A stretch of DNA of 64,000 nt from Bugulina stolonifera (taxonomy: Eukaryota; Bryozoa; Gymnolaemata; Cheilostomatida; Bugulidae): NCBI GenBank assembly GCA_935421135.1, contig OW285192.1, forward strand, positions 8,267,501-8,331,500, in the 5' to 3' direction. The translations under genes and the position numbers were made by a program. Of this stretch, positions 49,595 to 61,302 are shown in pieces. Numbering within the stretch: position 1 is the stretch's first letter; every line of letters starts with the position of its first letter. The notes beneath the pieces were generated by a model that ran no database searches, was not told where the DNA came from, and saw only the letters and a program-made list of their open reading frames with translations.

Positions 49595-52500
49595 TTATCT
49601 TTCTTTCTTTGTTGGCAGTTTGCCACCAGGAAAGTGGTACTGTACTCTGTTCTGCCCGTCCAGTATGACGACAGGAGGTAGTGTTAGAGGTTCTCCTTTC
49701 TCAAAATTTTTCCACAAAGGTAAGAAGCTTTCTAAACCGGGCTTTAGTTTATATCCAGATTTCCTCAACACTTCTTTGATCTTCTTTCTCATCTGACACA
49801 GAATTTGACCTGCAAGTCGACAGATATATAGTGCTAGAGATGAAATAAGCAAGGGCCATCAAGTAACAGTAGACAGTTGCATAGTTTACCAAATTAAGTT
49901 TTTTGTCATACACAGCTGATTAGATTGTATAAAGTCTTCATGTAAGCTAAACTGAGTACCATGATGATAAGCTGAGTTCCATATAGCTAAGCTATACTGT
50001 AATGTTTTTGAGTGCTTTTGCATACGAGAGCCGAGGGCTACAAGTATGTGAAGGGCTTGGAAGGTGGTAGAGGCCGACCAAGTGTACCTTCGGCTCATTA
50101 CATAAAAGAGTGAACAGTTATGGGTGCTCTTTATAGTGTAGATTGTAGATTATATCAGACGTAGGCCGATGCCGAGACTCATTGGAGCTCAGGACCGACG
50201 TAGGTCATGTAGAGTTTATACTCCGAGGGAGTGTAGAGAAAGAATGTCTAACCTTGAGAACCTAAGTCCGACGCTAGGTTCATTAGAACCCGGGATCGGC
50301 CTTAGCCTAAGGGGTGGATAGAGATATGCTTAGCTTAGGATGAGGTGAACTCGAGCCGTACTGAATCTAAAGGATTCTCAGGTGGAGTTACCCGCCTAAA
50401 GAGTAAGCCTATGTAGGTTGAGTTAGGAGATGTTGCTTTATTCAAGCGCAATCAACAACTGATTCACAACACGAAATGCACTGCCTTATATACATAACAA
50501 ACTTCCGGCCAAAAAGGCCCGACATGGTGTCGGTTATCCGACATGGGGTCGGCTCCGGAACTGATGCAACAATATGTCTGGTTCCGCCCGACTCGGCCAC
50601 AAAAAAGGTCGGCCTTTGCACAAAATGTGCTTACAATGCATGGATAAGATAATTGAATGTCAGCTAATAATAATGTCAGTGTGGCTGGCCTAGGTGCCAT
50701 TACCACGGAGGCTGTTTCACCACAATACCTTGGTATGTCAGGTGTCTCACACCACCCTTACAATATGCCTGCAGTTCTATATTGGCTGAGAATACCATTC
50801 TTGCTTTACGACCCTCTCTGTTTCTGGTATTTGGAGATCTAGAAATAATTGTATGGCATGTAAAAACGTTGATGGTAGTAGAATACGTGATACTTATTAA
50901 TTTATATAGTCAAAGATAATGAACAATAAAAACTTGGTTGGACGTATTCTTTCTGAATGAGGTAAACAAAACTCATGATAAACTGACAGGGCTTCCTGCT
51001 AAACATATTTCCCCTTATAAGTCAGAGACCTACATGTCCTTCTCATTCACTAAGGAGAACTGATCTGACATATTCATATATACATGTAATGTTATATACA
51101 TGTAGGCCTATTGTACATGGAGCAACTCAGAGATTTTGTTAGAGCATACACAAGTCTAGTCTTGAATTGAGTCAAAGATCCAACATAACAGATATAAATA
51201 TTCTGACCTGATGATTCCTTGTAGCAGCTTCTCTCTGGTTAACAATTTTCCTGTTTGCTTATAGCTTGAGTTCCTACCAACATCAGAATGTGTGCCTGTT
51301 GAGGTACCTGTTGTGGTACCCGTGTCAGTTAAGGAAGATGAGGTACTACCACTACCTGTTCCTGATGGTGCATTATTGTTCTTGTTGCTGAACCAAAATC
51401 TACAAGTAAATTACAAAAAAGGTTTTAGCTGTGTGTTTTTTTTGTAATTTGAAAAATTGCTTCATGACATTATAATATTGAAAATATTTATAAAGTAATG
51501 CTGCATGCAGCCGATGTCAGCCTGAAGAATGGCAAGTACCCTGTATAAACCTGCCTTTAGTGTCTAGGACGTAGTTAATATGCTCACCTATCTGCCTTCT
51601 CACAATTTGCACAACTGTTATTCTTATTCTTTTTCCTAGAAGGAATCTTAAGTGATCGTCTTCTCCTGGAATGTTGGTCTGCAAGTTCATGGTACAAGTT
51701 GACATTAAAGGGATCCCCTTCTTCTGATAAAAACTCATCAATCTCAAGTTCTCCAACATGTCCCTGCTGTTATTATTATGTTATTTTAATTCAGATGAGT
51801 GCATTATATTTATTATGATCCAATAAACAAACGTGTTTGATCTAAAATATATTTACTTATCTATAATATACACATGTAAATATTGATAACTAACATACAG
51901 TAGGAGTAGACAACTACCACACCGAAAGAAATATAAAATGGCCTTAGTAAATGGTTGAGTTTGTGCTTGACTATGGAGAGGGTGATACTATTGAACATAC
52001 AACTCCGGTTTTTACTGTGAAGCATGGAAAGTGCACATCGAATAGGGCAGATAACTTCGAAAGCCAGCGAATGAGCATGTTAGGCAGGATATACAAGGTG
52101 CCAAAACACTTCAGAATCGTCTACTCTTGTCAACGTATGGGTCCAAGTATTTTAGATATAAATGCAGAACAAGATTCTGCTCAGCTCTACTAGTGTATTC
52201 AACTGCTAACTACCACCGTACTAAAATCTTAATTGGTGACAGGGAAACAGGATGATGCTGCAATGTAAACAACACTCTATTACACTACTTGTTATCAATG
52301 AGCTTACGTGGGTGTATGCAGCCTTTGTCCATCCAATGTTGAACTTGAATATATCAGATTCCCTGGACCTTATAGCTTTGTCCAAGATGCTCCTAGTTGG
52401 TAAGCAAAGGAAACTGAGTTGAATTGTTTACAGTATACTGAACAATATACTGAAGAATTGACTGTTTAAAATGTATAGTTTTAGGTTTAAAATTAAGTTA

Positions 52501-55500
52501 TAGTGCATGATGAATTAGGAAGTTTTAGTAAAATGAGAGGTAGAAATAATATTACAACATCGCTTATTAATAAGCTAGTAATATCCACCATATCTAACAA
52601 CAGTTCAAATATGGGTACTTCACAAAAACAGGAAACGTGATTTGGATCCTAAAACTATCACATACATCATGTACCTTTTCATCTCAGCTGTAGAGATCTC
52701 GTTGAATATGAAAGACATAGATTGCCCTAGAGTGTGAGCTATGCTCTGTGTAGAGGTCTCTGTCTCTGGCAGCCGGGAATGGTTTGGTTTGCTGCTTCTC
52801 TGTGATAAATAGTATGATTTATTGATATCCAGAGTTGAAAATATATAATGCAAGTTCTCTCTAACATACATTGTAAACTTTGAATCTGTACTAAAAGCTA
52901 TTAACAGTTAGTAGCCTTGAATCAGCTTGTTTAGCTCTGTGATGCGCTACGTATTACAGTATATTTTAATGCTTGTAGAATGGTTAGCAAAATAATATGC
53001 GTTTTACTTTACCTTCTTGTTTTTCATCACAGAATTTCTCTTTATCTCTTCGCCAGGTTCAAAGTGGAGCCACGATCCTTTTTTAGGTTTTAGACATCTA
53101 GAGCATAAATATTTCAATGCATAAATCAATAACATACATGTAATTATGATGTCTATATTACACACAGACATTATGACTCTCTCTCTCTAGCTGCATTTTC
53201 CTCTCCAAATGTACACAAAATCGTTACTCACAAGTGCGATAATGATTCATGTGCATTTACCACAACTTTTGCTTCAAATCAAACCAAAAATATTTGTTCT
53301 ATTCACCAATAGATCTCGCTGTTTGATATGTGAGTAAAACTATATCGTACATATAGGCTGTAACTACAAACCTTGTTGGTCTGACTTCAGGGGAGGAAGT
53401 GTAGTGGGGTAGAACCTCAAATAACACATTACCTAACCTATCATAGAAGTACTCAGTTTCCTTGTGCTGACAGGCTGATGCATGACACTGAAGTCTTTCA
53501 TCAATGCTGTTGTTATTCTTATTATGATTGGCTACCTTGCTGCTACTATTAGATGAGCTATTACGATTGGCTACCTTCCTACCACTGTTAGATGCACTGT
53601 GGTGATTGGCTACCATTCTATCACTTATAGATGGGCTGTTATGATTGTTTTTATTTCTAATACGACTGAATATGGGTGTACTAAAGGTGCTTGGTCTCAC
53701 AGTTAGCGTGGAACTATTCTTCTGGTAAACATCTGGACGTAGCGCCTGCTGTCCAATACCCATGGAGGAAGGTAAACTTGCCGTGGATCTCTTTAATATA
53801 CTTCTAGTACTTGTAGGTCTCACACTCCAATCTGGTAAAGACTCAGTACTACTGTCTGAGTGATAGGACCCTGAGGCTATCTTTTCCATTTTCTCCTTAG
53901 ACGTTAGCTGTTTTACTACCTGAAATAGTCCACCTTTAGATTTCCGCTTTTTTCGACGCCTTTTCTTTCGCTTCATTGGACTCCTGCTCTTTGGTGTGAA
54001 TCTACCCAGGCTTTTCTAAAACAAAGGAAATTGATATTGATTTCTATACTGTACACTAATTACCAAAAAACTATCCAACTCCAAAAGCATCTCAATTAAC
54101 AGCGCTTACTCAGTCAACTGTTCCCTAAATGTAATAGCCCTAATAAGATAGGGCATTACATTTTTTGCCTCTGAACCAACTATCTATATTTTGATGTCTA
54201 TACATGTTATGTACATGTATATACTTTTCACCCGAGACAGTGTGCGTGAGCGGCGTGGTCGTAATCGCCTACGTCTAACTCGCCGCTTCCTCCTAGGTTT
54301 GGTCTGCTGCACTGGAGCCAGATACACATAGTCAGATTGTAGCATTCCCCGAGGTACGTCTGATTCTGTCCTGTCAACCATCAGGCTCATGTTACTCTTC
54401 CTGAACTGGCTAAATGTAAAGTTAGTGTAGCTGTGCACATACTATAAATCCTTATAATTCTAATGGGGTGGTGCCGTATGCAAAACTCACTTTAGCAAAA
54501 ATAAATTATTACATCATCAGAAAGTTACATTGCAGGCAGTCATATAAATGTAGGTGTAACATGCATGTAGTAGCAACCTTTTCGTATTCCATTCTTCTGC
54601 ATGATTTCAGAGCATTAAAGAAATAATAGCTTAATGTAAACATTCCAAAGAAGTTCAAGTGTCATTATTGTTAGTGATGTAGAGTTTCTCAATGACTATA
54701 TTATTGCTCATGTCAAATCTTGGAGTGTACTGCATATCTTGAGTTTACTAACTCCTATAGCAGACAATTTCCTTAGATAGATTATTCTCATCTATGAACA
54801 TCTTTCCTTAACTACATGACTTGATACTACCATCATCATTTCTAAGCAAGCATAATTCCTGAGTTTAAATGTGAAACTATATTATAGCATTGTAATGAAT
54901 ACAAACCGAGGAGGAAGATTGGAGTATAGATCGTCTAGTACACTGTCATCTGATAGGTCTAGATTATCAAAGCTGTAATCTGATTGGCTTTCATTGTTGA
55001 CAGCTGGTAGCTGGTGTACTAATCCTGAGAGGAAATTCATCCTGCTCTCTGAAGCATTTTTGAAATCTGTAACACATGTATGAATTGCACTAGATGTACA
55101 TTTATGGAGTTTGATCATCTGATATATATACAAAATATGTACATGTATATGTATATGTATATGTATGATGTTTTTATGCAAGGAATTTGTCAGACATTGT
55201 TGTAGTACATAAATCTCTCACCATAACTTGCTGATTTCTCATTGGCTAATGGATTACCCAATGATACTTTGACATGACTCTGCATTCCAGTTTGAGGTTC
55301 GGAACTATTGGGATAGAAATTGTATCATTCATAAACATATATTACATGTAAATGTATATACAATGTATATTAAAATTAATGACTAGTTGGTAAAGTCTAT
55401 TAACACCGGCTCTAAATGTAATATTTTAATAACAGTAAAAAAGTCTTTATTAATAATCTTTTCTTATAATGTAAAAATAAATAGTGAAAACTGGACCCGT

Positions 55501-58500
55501 GCACTGAGGCTAGAAAACTCTTACCAAGGTGCTTTGCATTTGCAACTGATGAACTTACTGATGGGGAGTATAAGCAACACCATCTTGCGGGACACGAACC
55601 AAAAGATTGCGCTTCCTGCTGTAACTAGGTCGGCTGACATGATTTCCATTGTTATTTTTGTTGCTAGGGGATCCACTAAATGGCTCATGGTAAAGCTCCC
55701 TTTCTATATCCGTAGTGTCGCAATAGCTTTGAGTTAGGTGGCTAGTATTAGTTAGTGTGGTAGAATATTCACTCACTGCCAGCCGAGCTGCACAGCCACG
55801 TGGGAAACCAACCTTTTAATAATTGGATCATATTCATTTACATTTAGCTTTCTAATACCAAAAAATTGTATATGGGTAAAAATAAAAGCAAACAACCAAA
55901 TCAAATGTAAAAAATGGCCCACCTATAATTGCTATGCATGTACAATGTAGATGTAACATTTTAAAATCTTGGTGGCCACCACAAAACAATTATCAGAAAA
56001 TTCTGTGTCAACATAAATTATTGTAAAAAGATAAAAGGCTTGTCGAGTACACGTTTACTATTGTCAATTTAATAGAGTACCAACCTGCTCACCCTTGGCA
56101 CCAGTGGTGTCTGCAGGTGTCCTGTGGACCTTATGTCTCCTACGGTGTGAGTTCCAATGGGCAGGTGGCGGTACTCCGCACTGATTTAAATAAGCAGTAA
56201 ATGGAGTTACTCTTCCAGTATAGGTTCTCTCTAGAGTATGAAAGAACATTCAATCCAAAATACTGGAGAAGATTTAGATGCCAATGTGTAAGATTAAAAG
56301 CCTATACTGTGTCGACGACTATGTTGAATAATTACCTGCATTTAATGTTGGATAGAATTGTGGGTTAGCTAGCATGTTTGCTGAAAGTGTGTGTTGTGTT
56401 TGACAGTGATTGGTCTGAAATGTTTCATGTTTGATGTGGTCTGTCGTCAACTGCATTGGTGCAGCTACTCTTCTAAAAACAAAAGCCAAAAGTTTCACAT
56501 CTTAAAAGTCAAACTGTGCAATTATACTACCTGCTTTTGCAAAAAAATCCGATGATCTAAGATAGCACATAAACATAATGCATGTACTGCAATGGTGAGG
56601 TAGACACCACTTCACAAATAACAACCACTTGTCAACCTATCAACTTCATGTATGTACATGTACATGTACATGTACAATGTAGGATGTACATGTACTACAC
56701 GTGCATGTACAATGTAGGATGTACATGTACTACACGTGCATGTACAATGTAGGATGTACATGTACATTGCCTTAACATTTGTGATGTTGGCTATTACCCA
56801 TAAATATCACTATACACTGTTATGACGTGTCTGGCCTGCACGAGGAATAAACCAAAGATTCTCATACCCATCACATGCTGCTTGCTGTTTTGAATTCTCA
56901 AACATGACCTGGTGAGTTTGTTGCTGCTGTTTTTGCTGTTGCTGAAACACATTTTCTTTATAGGCTTGTCTGTTAGCCTTAGAGCAGTTTTCTTTTATCA
57001 CCTGCTCATAAATTAATTTGGTAGAGCTTGAATGACCACTTCTCTCATCTACAAAATTCTCATTGGTGTAGACATACATGTATTGATAATTCTCGACATT
57101 AATATTATAATTAAATTAAAAAATTTTGGATACAATTCTATAAACATGAGTTTGAAAGTAGCCTTAACATCAAAATGTATAATTATATGTATGTACATGT
57201 AAATAAGGCTATGCATTGAATAATGAATAGCCATGACTTTTCAATGAGCCCAAAATATGCGGCATTGCTCATAGATTACCTTCTGCTAATTCCCTGATTC
57301 TACAAGCTTGTTGCAGGTTGTGTAATGATGTAATATCCTGTGAGGCTGAGCTGACAGTGCCGGCACGTTCCATGGCTTTAGTTTGGTAGTTTTCTGAGTT
57401 TAGACTAAACACGTTAGCTGTCTTCAAATCTTCTGAGACTAACTGAGGGTGAGCTCGATCTCTCGAGTCAATAAACTGATGCGCTTGAGTTGGTGCAGTG
57501 GGTTGATCTTGTTGACAATCTTCTTTTTGGTACGGAGAGGAAGTTGCAATACAGATGGGAGCAGCGTGAGAGTTTATATTCTGATTCAGTTGATTTTCAC
57601 GGGCAATGGCTGATGTGGAGCATGCATTAACATCTCCAGAAGTTAGACTGGAAACACTAAAGTAGAAAGGAAACTCATAATCATAATCATAATCAGTGGC
57701 CAACACATGCATGTAGACGAGAGATAATTAAATACAGTCATAAATAAACCTACTTCATGTAAGTGTCAGAAATGTTTTGCTTTTTATCTTTGCTTTCAGG
57801 AACTTTCAATCCACCTTTTGATCCTGATACTGGGGATGAATTGTCTTTGCTAGCAGCGAGCTCCTTAAGTTTATGCTTCCTCTAGCGAAATGTAAAAGTA
57901 TGGTTGCTATCACCTACATGACTGTATCTGCTGTGCAACTCAAACAAATGGTATGATTGTATAAAACATGTGCTAAATACTATAAATGTTTTTGATGTGT
58001 CAGCCTTCAACCCACTGACCTTTTTCTTGTGTTGCTTATCTCTCTGTTTCACAGTGTTTTCCCCTTTTTGTGTACCACTTTGTTTTCTCCCTTTAGATCG
58101 GTGTGATTTACTGTGTTTCATTTTTTTAGACTTTCTATTTTTAGAAAGATTTGTTTCTATGAAATTGCTGATATGCTCTGATAATTCATCATTATTATTC
58201 ATGTTTGTGTATTGTAGAGGAGCTCCTCCCATGTTTGTAGTAGTTGTCCTCTCATTGTTATGCTTACCTGTATTTCGCTCACCTACATGTACATATAATT
58301 ATATAGAAAGTTATGCATTAAAAACTGCCCATGAGTTACGGATAACTGAGACTAAAGATAAAGGCTCTCAACCTCTGCCATTATGAATCAAATTTCATAG
58401 ATGATGTCACTTTACACCATATAAAGCAACTGCATGTATTTATCCTACTATAGAACTTCAGACAATTTACTCAAAACACCATGCTGTTGAAAGTCTGCTG

Positions 58501-60333
58501 CCTCTGCCTATGCCCTCACAGTTAAATTAGTAAGGGGTTAGAGGCCTGTCACATTCTGCACAGCATGTAAGCACCTGTTATTATTTGTTTTCAGCACATT
58601 GCCTTGCATTTCAATGCAATTTCTCACTGCTTATTGCTTTGTTGCATCCTGCTAGGGACAAAATGGTTTCGTTACATTGCTAGCAGTTAATTGAAGATTC
58701 AGAACACTACTAAACGTTTACAGAGCATTAAAGTGAGAAAAGTATGGGGAAATTTTAACAATCTTGCCATTGTATTGCTCAGCATCAAACCATCGTGACG
58801 TTTTTTAGTCTAGTGGCTAGCAAAAACGACAGACATAGAGCACTCTCACTGCAATGCTCTCGTAGGACTTCTCCTTCACACTAAAAGATTGAATTCTTAC
58901 CATAAAACCGCTCAAACTCCTTGTCTTTCTCAGCACGACTTTTCAAGCACATTCCAGCAAATTTAGACTCTAACATCTTTTTCAAGGTCATAGTATCCTT
59001 TTCAGTAAACCCTCTCTGTTGTAGCAATGAGGCACCTTGACCTTGTAGCTCATGAATTCCAAAACCTACTCTACCATTCCGAATCGGGAGGGCGATTAAT
59101 TCCTCGTCTTTTCTCCATATAACAATAAGCCCATCAGTGTGAAAATCTGGCCAATCTATCTTGGCCATATTGACATGGCATCCACTCCAAGACCGTCGCA
59201 GTGCTACTCTCAAAGGACAGGAATATCTACCTTTTCCTGTTAGTGATAGGAAACACAACTGTCTCCTTCTGTCATCGTTTTAGACACAAACATTTTATGG
59301 TAATATGTTGCATTCTTGGGAACAAAATTAAATGACGATATTGTTGTTGAGCTACATACATGGGTTTGTATGCAGGTTGAAGTGGTAGGATGGTGTAGTG
59401 GCTAATTTGCCGCTTTGTAGACCTTAGGGCACAGGTTTAAGTCCCACACACTCCTGCCATGGAAGGTGAGCTGTTCCACTTAGAACCCAGCTGCTGTCGC
59501 CCATATACATGTAAGCTTCAGCTCCTGAGAGCCATTAAATAGGATTGCTAAATGCCTCAACACTGACAAAAAAAGATAAAATGAAAGAAAAGAAGAAGAG
59601 TGAAAGTAAGTTATATGATAGAACGTTATACTCACCTTCAGCTGATCTGGCTCTTCTACAACAAAAAGAATATTTTTCTATATAGTGCTATGATCATAAC
59701 ACATGGTAGATTCACAAGTGCATGTAACATTAGTATCAGTGTTCGGAAAAATAGGTAATTACATATTGGGTAAGCAAGCTATTGCACAGGCAGGAGTTCT
59801 GGTTGCAGCAGTGGTTCAAATCCATGCCTTTTGGAAAATTAAGATTGGAATCAATCTCAATTTTGCAATTCCATACAATCGTTGCATCCATAGTAAGAAT
59901 TGCAAACTTGATTAAGAACCCGTCGGCAATAAACATGATTGTACATGTAGCCTGTGCACTGTAGAGTATTACTTATAGGATGTCCTCCCAGAAAATAACT
60001 CACTTTACAAATGGTTAACCCTGAACCTTAGTCTAAGAGTTGCTAGATCCCTTGAGCCCCAAGAGATAATAATTCCACACATAGTATATGCATGGTCTTA
60101 ACTAAACCTGAGCAACCAGCAAGGAGCAATATTAGAGTAGCTAACCTTTTTCTACCACCATAGCTGCTACTGCTACCACTGCTTGAACCACTGCTCGAAC
60201 TACTGCTGCCGCTACTTGAATCACTATTGCTGCCACTCTTTGAACCACTGCTGCTGCCAGAACTGCTGCCTGTGCTTGTAGATATTCCTCTTTTAGCAGT
60301 AACTGTCTTCTTTCCAAAAGATGGAAATGGCAT
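49595..60333 (-). CDS. Long multi-exon gene, product not recognised
   Basis: About 18 exons can be followed on the minus strand. The better-defined ones are 60146-60333 (start), 59636-59655, 58901-59268, 58020-58252, 57755-57884, about 57279-57661, about 56799-57049, about 56335-56474, about 55540-55800, about 54911-55068, about 54229-54405, 53372-54015, about 53040-53100, about 52680-52800, about 51598-51770, about 51208-51400 and 49595-49809 (stop). The protein starts with a Ser/Gly tract and has one globular-looking part in exon 3 (around HTDGLIVIWRKDEELIALPI). Long Ser-, Lys- and Gln-rich disordered parts follow, with several basic clusters (KRKKRRRKKRK) suggesting a nuclear location. The conserved-looking C-terminus is around PLWKNFEKGEPLTLPPVVIL. 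An internal VANxNSxSN repeat lies at about 53530-53620. I cannot name it; some exon edges are approximate. Confidence 0.6.
50412..50635 (-). mobile_element. Putative LTR fragment
   Basis: On the minus strand it begins TGTAAGCAC and ends CTACA. It carries GGCCGACC-type motifs, a TATATAAGG box and the AATAAAGCAACATCTC tail shared with 26735-27195. The sequence at 50040-50411 has related GC-rich motifs (GGCCGACC, CGGCCT) and may be adjoining internal sequence. It lies between the last two exons of the long gene. Confidence 0.4.
56640..56770. repeat. Three tandem 35-bp units, TACATGTA-type
   Basis: Units contain GTACAATGTAGGATGTACAT and CTACACGTGCAT. Located in an intron of the long gene. Confidence 0.8.
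59388..59585 (+). mobile_element. tRNA-derived SINE in an intron of the long gene
   Basis: GATGGTGTAGTGGCTAATTT (A box type) and CACAGGTTTAAGTCCC (B box type). Its body lacks the GGTGGTGTT core of the other three, so it is a different family or subfamily. Inserted between exons 2 and 3, opposite to transcription. Confidence 0.6.
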
Positions 60334-60565
60334 GTTGACCCACTAGCCTGTAATTAAATCTCGCCATGTAAGTGAAGCTGGTACCTGATTTCATATCGAC
60401 ATGTCATGTACATGATTGTGTATCTCTGTGTGTATTGTGTTGTGTATTTGACTAACTTTAATGTGTCATCCAAACTTACCAAATTAAAATATTAGCTTAC
60501 AAATTCATAAAAAATAATTATTATTATTAATTATTATTATTTAGTTGAATAAGACTGGCAACCAG

Positions 60566-60790
60566 GAAGCAGCCATGGCCTAGAGGTTTGAGCTTTGGAC
60601 TGTCATGTGGGAGATTCGGTTCGATTCCCACAGAGGTCCTTGGTGGTGTTCGAAAGAGCGCCCAGCCATATAATGCTCCTGTGCCACATAATCCCATTAT
60701 ATAACTGGTACAAGACTAGTAACCCAAGAAACTGTGTCACTGGGTAAGAGTGCTATTTAGCCATTGCGGATTTTATCAGTTAGAACACTG
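60566..60790 (+). mobile_element. tRNA-derived SINE upstream of the long gene
   Basis: CAGCCATGGCCTAGAGGTTT (A box type) and CGGTTCGATTCCC (B box), then TTGGTGGTGTTCGAAAGAGC, the same core as at 31468 and 43547. The 3' end is estimated. Confidence 0.7.
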
Positions 60791-60858
60791 AAGTGTGTAG
60801 AAATCTCTTCACAGGTATTGCAATGCATATATTATTTACACAGTGTGCAATGTGCATA

Positions 60859-61302
60859 CAGTGGAACTTGCTTAATTCAAACTCCAAGGGACCACCATAA
60901 TTGGTTTGAATTAGGCCGAGTTTGAATTATGTGATTCTTTCATTTTATGTAATGACATGCATCATAATGTACAGGATGGACAACAGTACAAAAACGCATT
61001 TAGCTAAGGAACAGTAAGGCAATTAGTGGGGTTTTCCCAGTTTAGTTTGAGCAGAAACATATTGCAGCAGTAACTACTAATAGCTACTAACTACTAGCAA
61101 CGATTATTAGGTGACTAATGCTGGCTGTGATAGTATTATCATTGATTGTAGTGTGAGCCTAAGCCGCAAGAAGTTTGAGTTACAGATGGCAAGTTTGAAT
61201 TATTTGAAGCCATGTCTATAGTGCCTAGCAGGGACCAAGGCTAACAGTTTGAACTAACCAAGTTTTTGAATTATCCAAGGTTGAATTAACCAAGTTCCAC
61301 TG
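60859..61302. mobile_element. pogo/Tc1-mariner-like MITE
   Basis: Inverted ends CAGTGGAACTTGCTTAATTC and GAATTAACCAAGTTCCACTG, flanked by TA (60857-60858 and 61303-61304). It is 444 bp without transposase. A fragment of the same family lies at 37055-37115. Confidence 0.8.

Noticed and set aside
51951..52193. Plus-strand open frame of 80 codons inside an intron of the long gene
   Set aside because: Isolated, short, without splice partners or family resemblance.
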